Assembly (NCBI RefSeq): GCF_021134715.1
Contig: NC_060025.1
Span: 5,394,001 to 5,458,000 of the forward strand
Reading direction: 5' to 3'
From: Daphnia pulex
Lineage: Eukaryota; Arthropoda; Branchiopoda; Diplostraca; Daphniidae
DNA: 64,000 bases
Below the pieces are notes generated by a model. That model saw only the letters and a list, made by a program, of their open reading frames with translations, did not search any database and had not been told where the DNA came from. Numbering within the stretch: position 1 is the stretch's first letter; each line of letters starts with the position of its first letter. The position numbers and the translations under genes were made by a program. Shown here piece after piece: positions 11,890-24,108 of the stretch.

Positions 11890-13199
11890 TCTAAACAAAA
11901 AAAAATTCGCTTGCTTAAAAAATTTATTGATACATCTGGCCTGGTAGATGGCGATAAGATGTATCCATTCAACATCAACAGATCAATTGAACGGCTTGGT
12001 AAATTTTTCCTTGAAATGAGTCATTTATTCCACATCGACTTACGTTTCGTTCTTCTTCTTTCTTGGAGATAATGCTGACCTTATATTAGTTTTATTTGAT
12101 CCAAGCGGGCACGCACGATGCCAACGCACTCTAGATCTTGTGGAATATCTATATGTACGTCACCCAGAACGAATTCGGTTCTATTTCTCCAAAATGGATA
12201 CAGCTGGAACATCTCAGAGACACAGAGGTTTTCTTTCTCTTCATCATTCTCTTATCTGTATCGTTTATTGTTATTTCCTTATTTTTATTAAGGATAATGA
12301 TTAATATTGTCCAAGACTTGTGTAAGCGACCCGGACTTAATAAGACGGGCTTCGGACTGTCGCCCATTTGTATTCCGGGTCCTGAAAAGTTTTGAATAAG
12401 TTCGTATTTACAATTTAATTTCATTTTGATTTATTTAAAACTTCTCGATTGATCCACAGCTATCATTTTCTGACAACATTGGCATCGTTTTCGAGCATAT
12501 TAACCTGGCAATCCATCAAAAAATGCAGAACACGTACACGCTCAAGAATCTTGAGAAGGATTGTGCGTTAACTGTGAAACTTATTGACAAGCAGATTCAA
12601 GACGACAAAAACAACAACAGAAGGCTCCGTAAAGGTATATTCAATCTGCAAACGATGTGGTCTGCTTTTAACATTTAATTATTGAATCACATGATTTATA
12701 ATTAAATCGTTGGGTGTAACAATGCTCGTTATGGTCATGATGAACTTTGTCTTTAATAATGTTTTAATAATAATAATGTATTCAATTTGTAAAGCGCCTT
12801 TTCCTATAGTCTTTAACGCTTAACCCAAACTAAGTCAATCATTTTTCTCCTTAGTCGGAGATAACGGGCGGGCAATGATGTGTTATTTTCTGATAATGGC
12901 TTTTTTAAATTGAGAAGAATCATGGCGCTCATCTTTTTTATTTTATTGCTCATGCACAGTTCCCAGTGGCTTTGTTTTTGGATGTTGTTCCTGAAGAATA
13001 CCTATTTTGTGTATATGTACTGCTGATATTCGTATCAATGGTGCTGATCAGCTCGAGGGGTTTCTTATATCGGGTTAAGAAACCGCTTTGCCAAGACCAA
13101 AAACGACGCCTGGCCGATCACCGGGAATTTGTCAAGACGATCGTTGGTAGCCAAACAAAAAAATGCATGACCTTGGACCTTTTCAAGTACAGATCTTAG
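11890..13199 (+). pseudogene. Dynamin-superfamily GTPase relic, 5'-truncated
   Basis: Five colinear plus-strand blocks match a dynamin/EHD-like GTPase with a C-terminal membrane segment. They are FIDTSGLVDGDKMYPFNIN (G3 motif, 11912-11998), DLILVLFDPSGHARCQRTLD followed by FYFSKMDTAG (12069-12227), QDLCKRPGLNKTGF (about 12305-12384), a block ending DKQIQDDKNNNRR (12460-12634), and a block with a hydrophobic helix YLFCVYVLLIFVSMVLI and then a basic tail (12960-13199). The first join is phase-consistent; the second and third joins are not. No P-loop is found upstream. I read it as a truncated, decayed gene copy. Family placement rests on remembered similarity to animal dynamin-like proteins of unknown function. 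Confidence 0.55.
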
Positions 13200-13439
13200 C
13201 ATGAAGGAGGAAAGGAGGAGACGCTGCTCCCATAAGGCCCTGCAGAAATGTTTGAATCGATGATGATATCTGCCCCAGGCAGAATTTTAGTTCCTTTTTC
13301 TGCCACCAGATGCGGAAGAGTAACGAAATATGTTAAAATCTAGACTTTTTTTTTGTTTGTCACCATTACGGACTTTTCATCTGCCCGACTCTTGTCAAAA
13401 CTATTTAAGCATGCTGAAGTGAAATTTTAGTGTAGGGCA

Positions 13440-16400
13440 TATTGTTTATATTGTTTAGAAAGAAATTGAAAGTGATAATAACTTGTTGCATCATATGGTG
13501 TAGTACAGGTTATAAACCAACAAGAAAAAATCCAAATCCTACCAAACATAGTAGTTTTTATTTTCCAAAAGACTTTGAACTAAGAGGCAAATGGATTACT
13601 GCAGTTAGCCTACATTCAGTTAAAAGAGAAAATTTGATTCCAAAGCCCCAAAGCAGAGTTTATGCACGTCATTTCTTGTCTAGTGATTTTCGCGTTGATA
13701 AAATAAATATTGAAGAAGAAACCATAAATACAATTGATGGAATGAGAAGCAGGCTTTTACTACTTGCAATACCATTTATCAATCCAACACCGGAGGAATA
13801 TAAATATGGTATCATTAGTCCTAATTGATCAATAGTTATTAATAAGTTATGTATATTTACTCGTAGTATCAATAAACAATTTATATTTGTTATGTAATGA
13901 ACCACAGCTACCGACAGTTAAAAAAGGAAAGCTGTTTATGAATCAAGTTGCTCTACAACTTCTTTACCCCTTAAAATAAAAACATATGAAAGAGGGCCAT
14001 GTCATCAGATATTGCAACTACAACAATCCCATCTACAGACCACAACCCCATTTCATATGAATCAGAATGTCGGCATGCATGTAGATGATTGTGCTGAGGA
14101 GACACAACTTTCAATTGTTACAGATGTCCTGACTTCAAACACTGAAGAATGTAATGGCATACATCAACGGAACTCAAGGTAACAATAAAGTTACGTAAAT
14201 ACTACTATCGATCGTCATACATTAACAATACGTTATTCTTCGTAGACATAGTGATCACCAGCCAAACAACAAGTCTACCTTTGAGAGATCTGTTGTGGCC
14301 GACTATCCTGAGATGATTTATTCATTACCCACCTCAATCGACGATCTCGGAATATTCATTCCGGCTGACAACTGGACAGAGTTAAACCAAGGACTCGCGA
14401 ACAGCCAAAATACTCATTTGGTTGAAGCCATGTTTGCTGGAGAAGTCCATTTCATTAGGAAATCAGTTACTGTTGACTTCCTACATTTAACTGTGACCAC
14501 TTATATGCTTGGCAAATTATGTGACCTGGTCAATTCTGGAATGGAAAATCCGCAAAAATTCTCAAATTACGCTGAAGCAAACTACATATTGAGAGAATTC
14601 GCGGCAAGAGGTCGATGTGTCGGAATTTCAGTCGCCAAATTTCGAAATATAACTCATGTAATTACTGAATTATACATTGTGGAACCTGATTACGAAAACG
14701 ATATTTGCAGAGCTACTATGGTACGTTCATTGTTTACAACTTATGCAATACTTAACTGCTTACTTTAAAAATCATTTATGCAATGGAGATGCCATTTACT
14801 ATCAGTCAACGGTAGTGCTAAATGTACAGAGTGTCAGTCACTTTTTTGCGTTTTTTAACTATGAGGAAGGCCCGTGATCAGAAAATGCGTAAAGCCACCA
14901 ATAAAACCAAGTACGCTTGTAAAACTAAAGAATAAGTGGTTCAGGAACTAAGATTAGCATAAAATAAAATAAAAATGTTGATGCAATGGAAGTAACGAGC
15001 TAAGGCCAGATTGCAGGTATAACAAGTCGTCCTAGAACAGTGTGAATCTATTCCAGTATTCCTTTACTATAAATGTTTTTGAATAGATCATGAAGAAAGA
15101 TGTCGTCAACTTGAGGGACAAGATGAGTGAAATTGCAAAATCAACTACGTTACAGAACATTCAAGATAAAATGAAAACAAAAATTGACTCCAAGGTAACA
15201 CTCCTTTGAATTCAATCCTATTCAATACTTCCCATCGGATTCCTACATATGAGAACCTGCATCATTTCCTGCTCATCCGTGTGAACATGTCAACAACAAT
15301 ACCTTATTTATCATCATCTCTATTATCTTTATCTATCATAATTATTATCTCCTGAAAGTCTAGTATTTCTTCTTTATTATTCATTTTTTCCTACATATTT
15401 ATTTATTTCGTAATGTTACCATTATGCATGCCTCAAATAACTGTGATGCCTATCAATATTTAACGATTTATTTTTCCTTCACAGACATTGCTGACTTTGA
15501 AAGCCATTATTACACAGTCACAAGCCAAAAACAAATACGACAGGAGATGAAGCTGAGTGGCTTCTGGAAAGCCTTCTTTTACGCATCAAGAGCGTTGCTA
15601 GCTACGAACATATTCGAAAACTAAAACTACTCCCCCTTCCAAGTCGTAGTACCCTTTAAAGACTTTTAAACGGTGTTAGCTGCCATTTCGGCTACAACAT
15701 TCCAGCGTTAGAAGCAATCGAAAAAATTGTCCAAGGCAAAGAAGGCAAAGAACTCCTAGCTATAATTTCTTTCGACGAGGTATCTCTGACGCCCAAGCCC
15801 GATTTCAACACCGAGTTGCTTGCATTCGATGGGTTTGCAAATCTCAACACTGATCCGGTTCGTAACCGAGATGAAATAGATCACCACGATGGTGATGGAC
15901 CGAGACCTGAAACTGATGTCAGCGAAACCCCTGTTTTGGCTGATCTCGCCCTTGTTTTAATGGTTAGGCCATTGCTAGACAAATGGGTCCAGCCTTTTGG
16001 AGTGTTTGCTTCAGCTGCATCTTGGGAAGATCTGTATAGATTGGGGTTAGCGGCAATCATTCGTTTAGAGGCTCGTGGTGTACGGATTTTGGCGGTTGTC
16101 AGAGATGGGGCCTCAACAAACATGAAACTTTGGAAGCTGGCTGGGGCTGCAATTTTTCAAAAGGGAAATGAAGAAGACCTTAAAAACACCTTTGCTTATT
16201 CAACAATATCTAACAGAGAGATTTTCCAGCTGCAAGATCCCCCCATGCATTTAAGTGTGTCCGAAATCAAATGTACCATATTCCTACTGTACAGGTAGTA
16301 TTAATAGTTCTCTACTGTTTTTTCAATTATTTTATTTTTAATATTTTATTATTTCAGTGTAAAGGAAAACTGATGACGCCACACGGGCTGATAGAGCTCT

Positions 16401-16680
16401 TGTAAAAAACAGACAACATATTTGGAGAGGGATCTGTTTGTCCAAAGCTTTGCGACATGAATATAAACCCTACTTCATTTAAAAAAATGAATGTCAGCTT
16501 GGCGATGCAGGTATTTCTGTGATTTACGCTATAGTCTTTCAGTTGTTATTTGTATTTTCTCTTAAGGTTCTATCAGCATCAGTGTCCAAAGGACTTAGGC
16601 TTTATCGGACTTGTCCACAAACTTGATGAAGAAATGAGATTACAGTTCCAAAACAGTCAATAAATAGGAGATCGTTCAAT
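13440..16680 (+). pseudogene. P-element/THAP9-like transposase, decayed
   Basis: The 5' block (13442-13828) is a THAP zinc finger: CCIIWCSTGY, then SSFYFPKDFELRGKWITAV and VYARHFLSSDF. The usual Cys of the C-H-F part is replaced by Tyr. The blocks at 14295-14768 and 15424-15624 fit the region between the THAP and catalytic domains. The catalytic RNase H-like region lies at about 15690-16310: FDEVSLTPKPDFNTELLAFDGF, LALVLMVRPLLDKWVQPFG, VVRDGASTNMKL, and a DPPMHL motif. A further P-like block is near 16365-16620. Intron-like gaps plus stops (for example near 15625) show decay. Terminal repeats were not found. Confidence 0.7.
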
Positions 16681-16999
16681 TACTAAATGACACTTTCGAT
16701 TCAATGAACGCCCGTTACCCAAGAGACGGAGTTAAAATGGATAACTGGCCCTCTAGTAGAACAAGATATCTTACTCCTATCTTTAAGATATATGTATGTC
16801 TATTCGATGTATTTAGTTCTCTAAGATATCTATTGTATATAAAAAAGTCATATAAAATTTATATGTCTTTATAGATATCTATCAGCTAACTGCTAGATAT
16901 ATTACGAGATATTCAATAAACCCTCATATCACTAGTAGAATATGATAGTCCTTCTTTAGAAATCTTATTAAGAAGTCTATGTACTGGTGTCTTATAAAT

Positions 17000-17203
17000 C
17001 GCCATTTTTTATCACTCTCCCTCGCGTTCCTGGTGGATGACAGCCGAAGCATACGAGTTCTCTGCACATCGGGCTTCATATTGCCGGCCACTAGACTATA
17101 TGAAAGGGCCTACAGTATGTTCCCCGGTCTAAAGTGAAGGCCAGGAAAGCGTAGCTTCGGCTGTCATCCAGGAACGCGAGGGAGAGTGATACAAAATAGC
17201 GAC
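17000..17203. mobile_element. Short fold-back/MITE-like element with about 49-bp arms
   Basis: The left arm (17000-17050) and the right arm (17153-17203, reversed) share the inner block ATCACTCTCCCTCGCGTTCC, followed in both by TGG...ATGACAGCCGAAGC with one 3-base indel. The roughly 100-base centre has no coding potential. I could not identify a target-site duplication. Confidence 0.75.
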
Positions 17204-17962
17204 TAGGCTGGGTGGGAAACTTGTAAAAAATTACACTTTACTAGATTGGGAATAACTCGGCCAATCTAATCAATAATGTAAATTCCTTTTGGATTCGTAA
17301 TGAGGGATGACCGAGCAAACTTTTGGAAGAATTCGTTTTTGTTTAAAGGTTAGCATTTACCCAAAAAGCGATACCAAAGACCCCCCAAAATTCTTAAAAT
17401 TTGAAAAAACACAAACTTTAACATTAATTATCTCCCGAACGGCAGGGAATATTTAGATTCTGCAAAAACAGATGATTCTGGAGTAAAAAACAAGATATGC
17501 CTGAATTATTTCAGATTTTTAGGTCCCATAGCGGAATGGGAAAAAAGGGGGGGTCCATGGATTTGGTGCGCTTGAGTGGTGGATTGCTTGTTAAAAATCA
17601 AAATTTTGTTCATCAAATAAGCGGTTACTTGATTTATCCAGTGTTGCCACAATCGCGAGTGAAAAATAATCGCGATCAAAATTTCGATCAAATATTTAAT
17701 CAAAAATCAAATCTTTTTACAATGATCTTAATCGCGTTCAGAAGGCCAAAAAATCATTTCTGAAAATTTTTTGTTTTCGATCATTTTGTGACCCCTTTCC
17801 CTTCAAATGTGGGAGTTTTTGTACCTTTCCCCGTCTGTCTTATCTCTTTGTCCTTTCGCACATTTCACCCCTCTATACCTAAAAAAAACACAACAATTTT
17901 TTCCCTTCTATTGATAGATGTCACTAAATGATCGAAACAAAAATGATCGAAAATTAATCGAA
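17204..17962. other. Non-coding, ATCGA-rich repeat-like DNA
   Basis: No gene is visible. From about 17640 the sequence is rich in ATCGA and AATCAAATCTTTT words and their complements, related to the tandem duplication that follows. Confidence 0.4.
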
Positions 17963-18032
17963 AATCAAATCTTTTCTTCAAAAATTTGATTTTCGATAAT
18001 CAAATCTTTTCTTCAAAAATTTGATTTTCGAT
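17963..18032. repeat. Perfect 35-bp tandem duplication
   Basis: Two adjacent identical 35-base units start AATCAAATCTTTTCTTC and end TTTGATTTTCGAT. Each unit is itself partly palindromic (ATCAAAT pairs with ATTTGAT). A related diverged word lies near 17695. Confidence 0.85.
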
Positions 18033-19957
18033 GATTTCTATACCGATGATCCCCTAGCGGAAATTATCGGAAGAGAAATGATTTTGTGGCAAGACTGGAT
18101 TTATCGCTTCGTAAAAATGGTAAGCATTGTAAGGAATGTCATGAAACAATGGAGGTGAAAGAGGAAGATATTTCTCCCGATTTCAATGCGCATCATCTCA
18201 CAAAAACTAAAAGTCAGGGCAAGTCCAGGTTATCTTCCCCGAACCTCTTTCAAATGCTGAAGCAAGTCAAGTTCTACATTCTAGGTTTTTGCGGAGTAGG
18301 GAATATTTTTCAACATGACTCCTTCAGGGATATTCTCTACACGCTGTGCGTAGACAAACTGCCAAAGTAGGTTGTGATTCCCATTTTCTTAAAGTAATGA
18401 CTAATTTGATATACGATTTCATGATTATTCGTTATAAATATATTGCCAATCAAATAAGCAATGATGTTTCCGGTGCAATAATTACGCGAAAACACGCACA
18501 ATCAAACTTGTTTAAAATGTAATGTCAATTTTGTGTTTTCATGAAGTACACACGTTTTGTTTGATATTTAAGAAATCGCCCTTTTCATATTTTAAACCCG
18601 CGCCAACCCGTAACGATAACAACCAGCGAAAGCCCAGATTTTAACATTTTAACGTAACAGTTAATCAAAATTCCATGGATGTAATTGATCAACGTTAATG
18701 ATGTATTTTGTGGTTAGAATTTTAAGGGCTTCAAGCTGATGAATTTACATTTGCTTTCTCTTTCATATAAAATTTCAGAAAATTCGTTTGGTAGTGGTAC
18801 TACCATTTAGTACCACCCGATTTGTTATTGTCTGTCATTGGTTTATCAAAACATTGACATTCCAAATTTTGTGGTTTTTTTTGCTGGGCCTGAGTGAAGT
18901 ATTGTAATGGAAAGAAATAGTACCGCAAATCCGTCTAATAGGGTAAGCTTTTCTTTTTTTGACATTTCCTTGCAAAGTACTTTTACCCCAAATGTCTTTT
19001 AAGTTCGATCCACAACAAGAGGCTCGTCTCAGCAAACTTCGAGTAATTATCATACATCCTCATCATCACATTTTATTTATAAAGCTGCCCCCTTCAATGA
19101 CTTCATTTTTTATCTATAGGCTAGCCACCCAAGATCCAGGCTTGTTGAGAATCCAGTTGAAGAACAAAGTAGGACTCGTGTCTTTGCAAATAAAAAAGAA
19201 AAAGAAAAGTGGCTGAGGAAAAAAACAAGAGACTTGTTTCCATTGATAAGCAGCTTAGGATTGCTAAAACAGATGGTGAACAGTCAATTTTGGCTGTGTT
19301 CTCAGAGAACATTAACGAAGGCAGAAAATCATTTCTCAACTTTGGTCCCCAAGCCAATGCTGTGTTAATGTCTCCCGAATGAAAAGCTTTTATGCAGAAA
19401 TGAATGGAAATTATGCGTTCATATAAAAGTAAGTGTGTTATGATTATGTTTTAATTTTGTATTACATAATAATGCCTGTTTTAGAACAGCGACTAGCTGC
19501 AGTTAATCTGCAGGAAGTTAACTTAACCTCAGAAAGGCCACCTGATGGTCATCAAGTAGCCAGTCATCAAGTAGCTACAAGTAAATTCAATGGGTGCGTC
19601 CAGTCGGTATCCGATCGACTTATTTTTCGAACAGCTGATTATCAAAGTTCTTGTACAGCCAGAATTAGATTTAGCTTTCGGCATTGCCAGATTCTGACAC
19701 TTTTGTTTGTTTGCAAGAGAAGTAGGCTTTGAAATATTTTTACGAATTTTTTTGTTTGGGTGAAGTGCAACTGATTTGAAAATGGATCTGAGACCAATTT
19801 TTTGAATAATTTCATTTCTGCAACAAGAAGAAGATAACGAAGATGAAGACATTTTAGCAATTTAAACATCATTAAGGTAAAATGTCATATATTTTGGTTT
19901 TTCTCGATGTAAACAAACGTAATTTTCAATCTAGTTCGTAACCAAAAATGGAAACAC

Positions 19958-21323
19958 TCCGTACAGGATGTCTTTGCTGCTAAAGTGGATCACGAAGAAA
20001 AGTCAGATAAGGCTTATTAGAGAACAACGACGCACGGAAAGAATTGTTCTTATGGGATATGCAGAAATGGTATTTCGTTACCGAGACATTCAATTTGCAG
20101 AAGATTACCGGATGGGTCGTTAAAAATTCCAAGTACATTAACTTTCAATTAAATAATAGGCCAAGTGTATACTTGTTACATTTAAAACTGTAAAGGTACT
20201 GCTGCAAATTATTGGTCCTGCATTGTGAGAGACTTTTATTAATGACGGGGAACCCGTAAAAAACAAGCTACTATTAGGTATTTGGGCATTTTCAACCCGA
20301 GAAAGCTTCCGTGAAGTTGCCAATCGTTTTGGATTAAGAAACCTAAGTAATAATTACATTTAAAAGAACGGGGTTTGTGAAATAACAATAATTTTTTCAG
20401 GTTCTGCCCATAATGTGTTTGTGAAAGTTTGCAGTCTAATTTCTGACAATTCTCAATTTTTTATTCAATGGCCACAAAAGGAGGACTATGCTCAATTAGC
20501 TGCTCAGAATAGCTTTCCTGATGCACTTGGTAGAGTTATATTTCTTGAATTTCTTACTTGAGGTGACCATCCATTGTTGAAAATTGAACAATCTTTTATT
20601 AGGATTTATCGATGGCTCTTTCATCCCACTCATTAAATCGAAACACCCTGGAGAAAGCTATTTTAATCGAAAGAAGTTTTATTCTGTCACGCTGCAAGCA
20701 GTATGTACTACGTATGTACAGATGTACAACGACCAGCGTATAATTGACGTCAGTGTCGGTTACCCATCGTCAATGAACGATAAACGCGTTTTTAAATGTA
20801 GCTCGCTTGGAAGAGGTCGTCTTGAACGTCTATTACATGGAACAAATTATTATTTACTCGGGGATGGAGGATATTCTTTGATATAGGCTTTCGAATGATT
20901 GTTCCCTTTAGGAGAGATCAGGAATTGCAACAGGAATTAAACAAACAATTAATTTCCCATTCACATTAATATTAATATTAAGTTCATATACGTTTAGTTT
21001 GAGATTCGTTGTATGCAGCTCTTTCAAGTAACCGCCAGATTATCGAGCGGGTTTTCGCTCGATATAAAGGAAAATTCAGGAGATTAAAAACCTACGACGT
21101 TAAAAATTTAGACTACTTCAACGACATGATCGTTGCAGCATGTTGTTTGCACAATTTCACTCTCAACTTGCCGTTTGAACTCGACGACGATAGGGAGCAT
21201 CAAAATGAACTGAAGGATGACTTTGACTTACTAGACGAAGATGTTAATGAGGAACTTGACGACAGGGCAATCGGAAAAAGGAATACTATTGCAGCGTACT
21301 ATGAAAGTGAAGAAGAAGAATAA
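19958..21323 (+). pseudogene. PIF/Harbinger (DDE_4) transposase
   Basis: An N-terminal basic block from the ATG at about 19968 (RLIREQRRTER, YRDIQFAEDYRM) runs into a stop near 20120. The catalytic region has GFIDGSFIPLIKS (first Asp, about 20605), VGYPSSMNDKRVFK, YYLLGDGGYSL (second Asp, about 20870) and RQIIERVFARYKGKFRRLK (Glu, about 21035-21090), followed by CCLHNFTLN and an acidic C-terminus ending at 21323. All three catalytic residues remain. A frameshift after GGYSL near 20885 and gaps between blocks break the protein. These motifs are diagnostic for the Harbinger family. Confidence 0.8.
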
Positions 21324-21594
21324 CTTTCGCATTTAATGTATCATTATTTTGAAAAACACAAAATTTGTATTTCGAAATCCTCGACCACTTCTATTGAATA
21401 AAAAACATAAACATGTTTGTGAAACTTCTTTTTAAAGATGTCTATAGCAAAACAAAATGGAACTTTTCTTATTTGTAAATCACATTATGAATAACAAAAT
21501 ACAGCGCAAGTGCGCTAGGGTCTTCTTGCATAATCACACTTCAAATAATGAAAGAATACTCCACTACTTTGAAGATTGATTTGTTTGATAAATG

Positions 21595-22340
21595 TTAGAA
21601 ACTAATGCAGAAGCTAGCGCTGCAAAATGTTGACCATTTTTCGGCTTGAATAGCTTTTCTTTCACTAGATTCCTTCAACTCTCCGACGAAGCCTAGCAGA
21701 ATGTCTTCATTTGCTTTGCTGCTTTGATAACGCAGATCTTCCTTCTGCTCTGGCTTTCTTTCTTGAACCATTACGTCCTCGTAGAAATCTGATGCTTTCA
21801 ATTTTTTTTCTATATTTTTGTTGGGCCACTATCATCAGAATCGTCTCCTTGAAAAGAACTTGCTGTGAATTTAAGCAATCTGGTTACAAGTATCAATAAT
21901 AACTTTTTCTTTTCTCCAATATCCCTGATATTGGGAAGGGTAATTTCAGGTTTATTGTGCAACGCATCGTTTAAAACATCGTAGAATTTCCATGGCTTTC
22001 TCAGTCCAGTACCATCCCGAAGTTGCTTAAATTTTTGCACGAGATTTTTGTATTTTACGTGGATTTGTGAACCACTGTAGCGAGGCCCTCCGTCCTTGGC
22101 CAACTAAATTGCCATCTAACTTAATACAATGCATTTTTCTCTTATTAATACTGAATTATTGCAGAACACTCACGTCACTCCAAAGGGATAGGGCTTTTTC
22201 AATTTGGCGATATTTTGGTTTTTCATTAAACTCTTTTCAAATGTTTATTAACCGGAAAACATCCGCCTCGAGCCACTTTAAACGACCTTTGCTGGAATTT
22301 CCATCATTAACATGAGATGTCGATGGGAGTTCTGTAAATA
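21595..22340 (-). pseudogene. Harbinger-associated Myb/SANT-like protein
   Basis: On the minus strand a tryptophan-bearing block KGRLKWLEADVFRLINI (about 22290-22240), one stop, then a basic helix region ending LWSDVSVLQ, and after an intron-like gap GSQIHVKYKNLVQKFKQLRDGTG and RKPWKFYDVLNDALHNKPE (22085-21950). This is the trihelix/Myb-like fold that Harbinger elements encode as their second protein, which helps the transposase enter the nucleus and bind element ends. The C-terminal part has a frameshift. Its position and opposite orientation to the transposase fit the family. Confidence 0.7.
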
Positions 22341-22569
22341 ACAACAAATCGATCAATAAACATGCATCACAATAAAGTATACCAATAATGGTTTCTTACC
22401 TTCTCCACTAGCGAGATTTTTAGGATGATTTACATACGAATTAGTTAAAAATTCTTGGTCTGATGGTACTGCCGGTCCCCTTACGTTACCTTAACCAAAG
22501 AATGCAAACGTTTTATTCTCGAAATTGTATGATTACATTCAATAAACGGATTACCTGTGGGGTTATTTA

Positions 22570-22860
22570 CGGACGGACGTATGTAACCTTCAAATTATTC
22601 CGCATTTGAAGTGTGCTGGCCAATCGTACAGCTCGAGCTGCAACTATAGGTGTGACAGCTTGACTTTTACGAGCTGCAAATATAGATGTGGCAATTTCAA
22701 TATCACGAGCTGCAAGTATAATAGGTCTGCCATATAAGTTACCATGAGATGCAAGTGTTGATGTGTCAACTAGATTAGGACGAGCAGCAACTATAGGTTT
22801 GATAACTTGGTGACCATGAGCTGCAGCTGATGGTGGGGAAACTGTAACGACACAATCTAA
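22570..22860 (-). repeat. Degenerate repeats of about 40-60 bp, Ala-Ala-Arg motif
   Basis: Minus-strand reading gives repeated IVAAR, ILAAR and IFAAR segments spaced 15-22 residues apart in a 104-residue ORF (22881-22567), from repeated words such as ACGAGCTGCAA(C/G)TATA. It lies inside the Harbinger element, upstream of the Myb gene, and may be part of that protein or an internal minisatellite. Confidence 0.55.
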
Positions 22861-23948
22861 AACACAAGTATTGAGATTCATAACATATCATCATAAACTT
22901 GCCTAACATGACATAAATTTATTTGAATACCTGTGTAATCAGACATATCTATAGATATAATGGGACGTTGGACTGCAGCAAGAATAGGTTGATTCCTGGA
23001 CAAAATGGGGACTTTACCAAGTCCTTCAAAATACAATATTAATTACAAATTTAAAAAAGATAAATTTTTATACTTTGCACGATTGGTGAGTTGTTAAGTA
23101 AATAAGTCATGCCGTTTACTACGATACTTTTAGGTTTAGTTTGACGACGTCTTTGCTCTCGTTGTTCCGACATTTTTCTTCTTTCTGCTTTTTACGAAGC
23201 TACATTCATTTGAGAACGATCACTAATAAAACTAGTTTGGCAATGTCTCAAATGCATTAATCTCTTGGTGGTTTCACTTGCGACTAATATTTCCGCAACA
23301 CCATTGGTTGTCAGAGATCACTTGATCGAAAGTAATTCAATCGGATACCGTCTGGACACACCCAATTATTGTTCCCTTGAAAATGTGCTATGCATTCAAA
23401 GACTTTTTTTCTATTCTCTTGTCTGTAGATGAGGACGAATTAGACACGGAAGCTCAATCAGGTTCTGTTATTAAAAATGCTTCTGGAACTGCGCTACCTA
23501 CATCTCGGCCAATTATTCCAATGCAAACCGTTTCTGTCTCTAGATGTGAAGGATTAGAAGGAGAATTAGAAACTTCACGTGATCCGAGTAATGCTAATTC
23601 TACAAGTAAATTATTTGTTTTTTGTTAGAATATGTTAAGATTGTACAGATTCTTTTTCTATATTTAGATTACATGGAAACTGAAAGTAATTATGAGGAAA
23701 ATTCCTATCCCGAGGCTATTCCTCCTACCCCTCCAATTACTCCGATTCCAACAATTTTTTCTACGAATATTACAAATCCTCTACGAATTTGTGAAAATCC
23801 AGCATCAATTTCTCCACAATTCACTTCCACGCCTTCGCTTAAGGGTGCAGTCTCTGAACACGATGATCTCACTCCATTTCCAAGAAGTTCGTCCACGCCA
23901 GCATCCATTTCTCCACAATTCACTTCCACGCCTTCTCGTGAAGGTGCA

Positions 23949-24096
23949 GTCGGAGGAGGTGGAAGTGCAGTCTCAGGACGTGGAAGTGCAGTCTCAGAAC
24001 GTGTAAGTGCAGTCTAAGGACGTGGAGGTACAGTCTCAGGACGCGGAGGTGCAGTTTTAGGACGCGGAGGTGCAATCTCAGGACGCGGAGGTGGAG
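23949..24096 (+). repeat. 18-bp tandem repeats encoding GRGGAV-like hexapeptides
   Basis: About eight imperfect units of GGACGYGGARGTGCAGTYTCA follow one another and encode GRG(S/G)AVS-type repeats in the last exon of the decayed host-like gene. One unit has a TAA stop (near 24016). The repeat ends in GGAKRP just before the inserted element. Confidence 0.8.
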
Positions 24097-24108
24097 CTAA
24101 ACGACCTA

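Larger units (their letters stand above)
19592..23363. mobile_element. PIF/Harbinger DNA transposon, full-length, with TSD
   Basis: The element is bounded by terminal inverted repeats: left GGGTGCGTCCAGTCGGTATC from 19592, and right the complement of GGGTGTGTCCAGACGGTATC ending at 23363. It is flanked on both sides by the 3-bp direct repeat AAT (19589-19591 and 23364-23366). A 3-bp duplication is the PIF/Harbinger hallmark, although TTA/TAA is the more usual target. Inside are the two expected genes: a DDE transposase on the plus strand and a Myb/SANT-like protein on the minus strand. Both carry stops, so this copy is non-autonomous. It lies within an intron of a decayed gene. Confidence 0.85.

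Noticed and set aside
12138..12424. Overlapping plus and minus ORFs as genes
   Set aside because: The plus-strand blocks in the dynamin-like order explain the region better; the minus ORF is a shadow.
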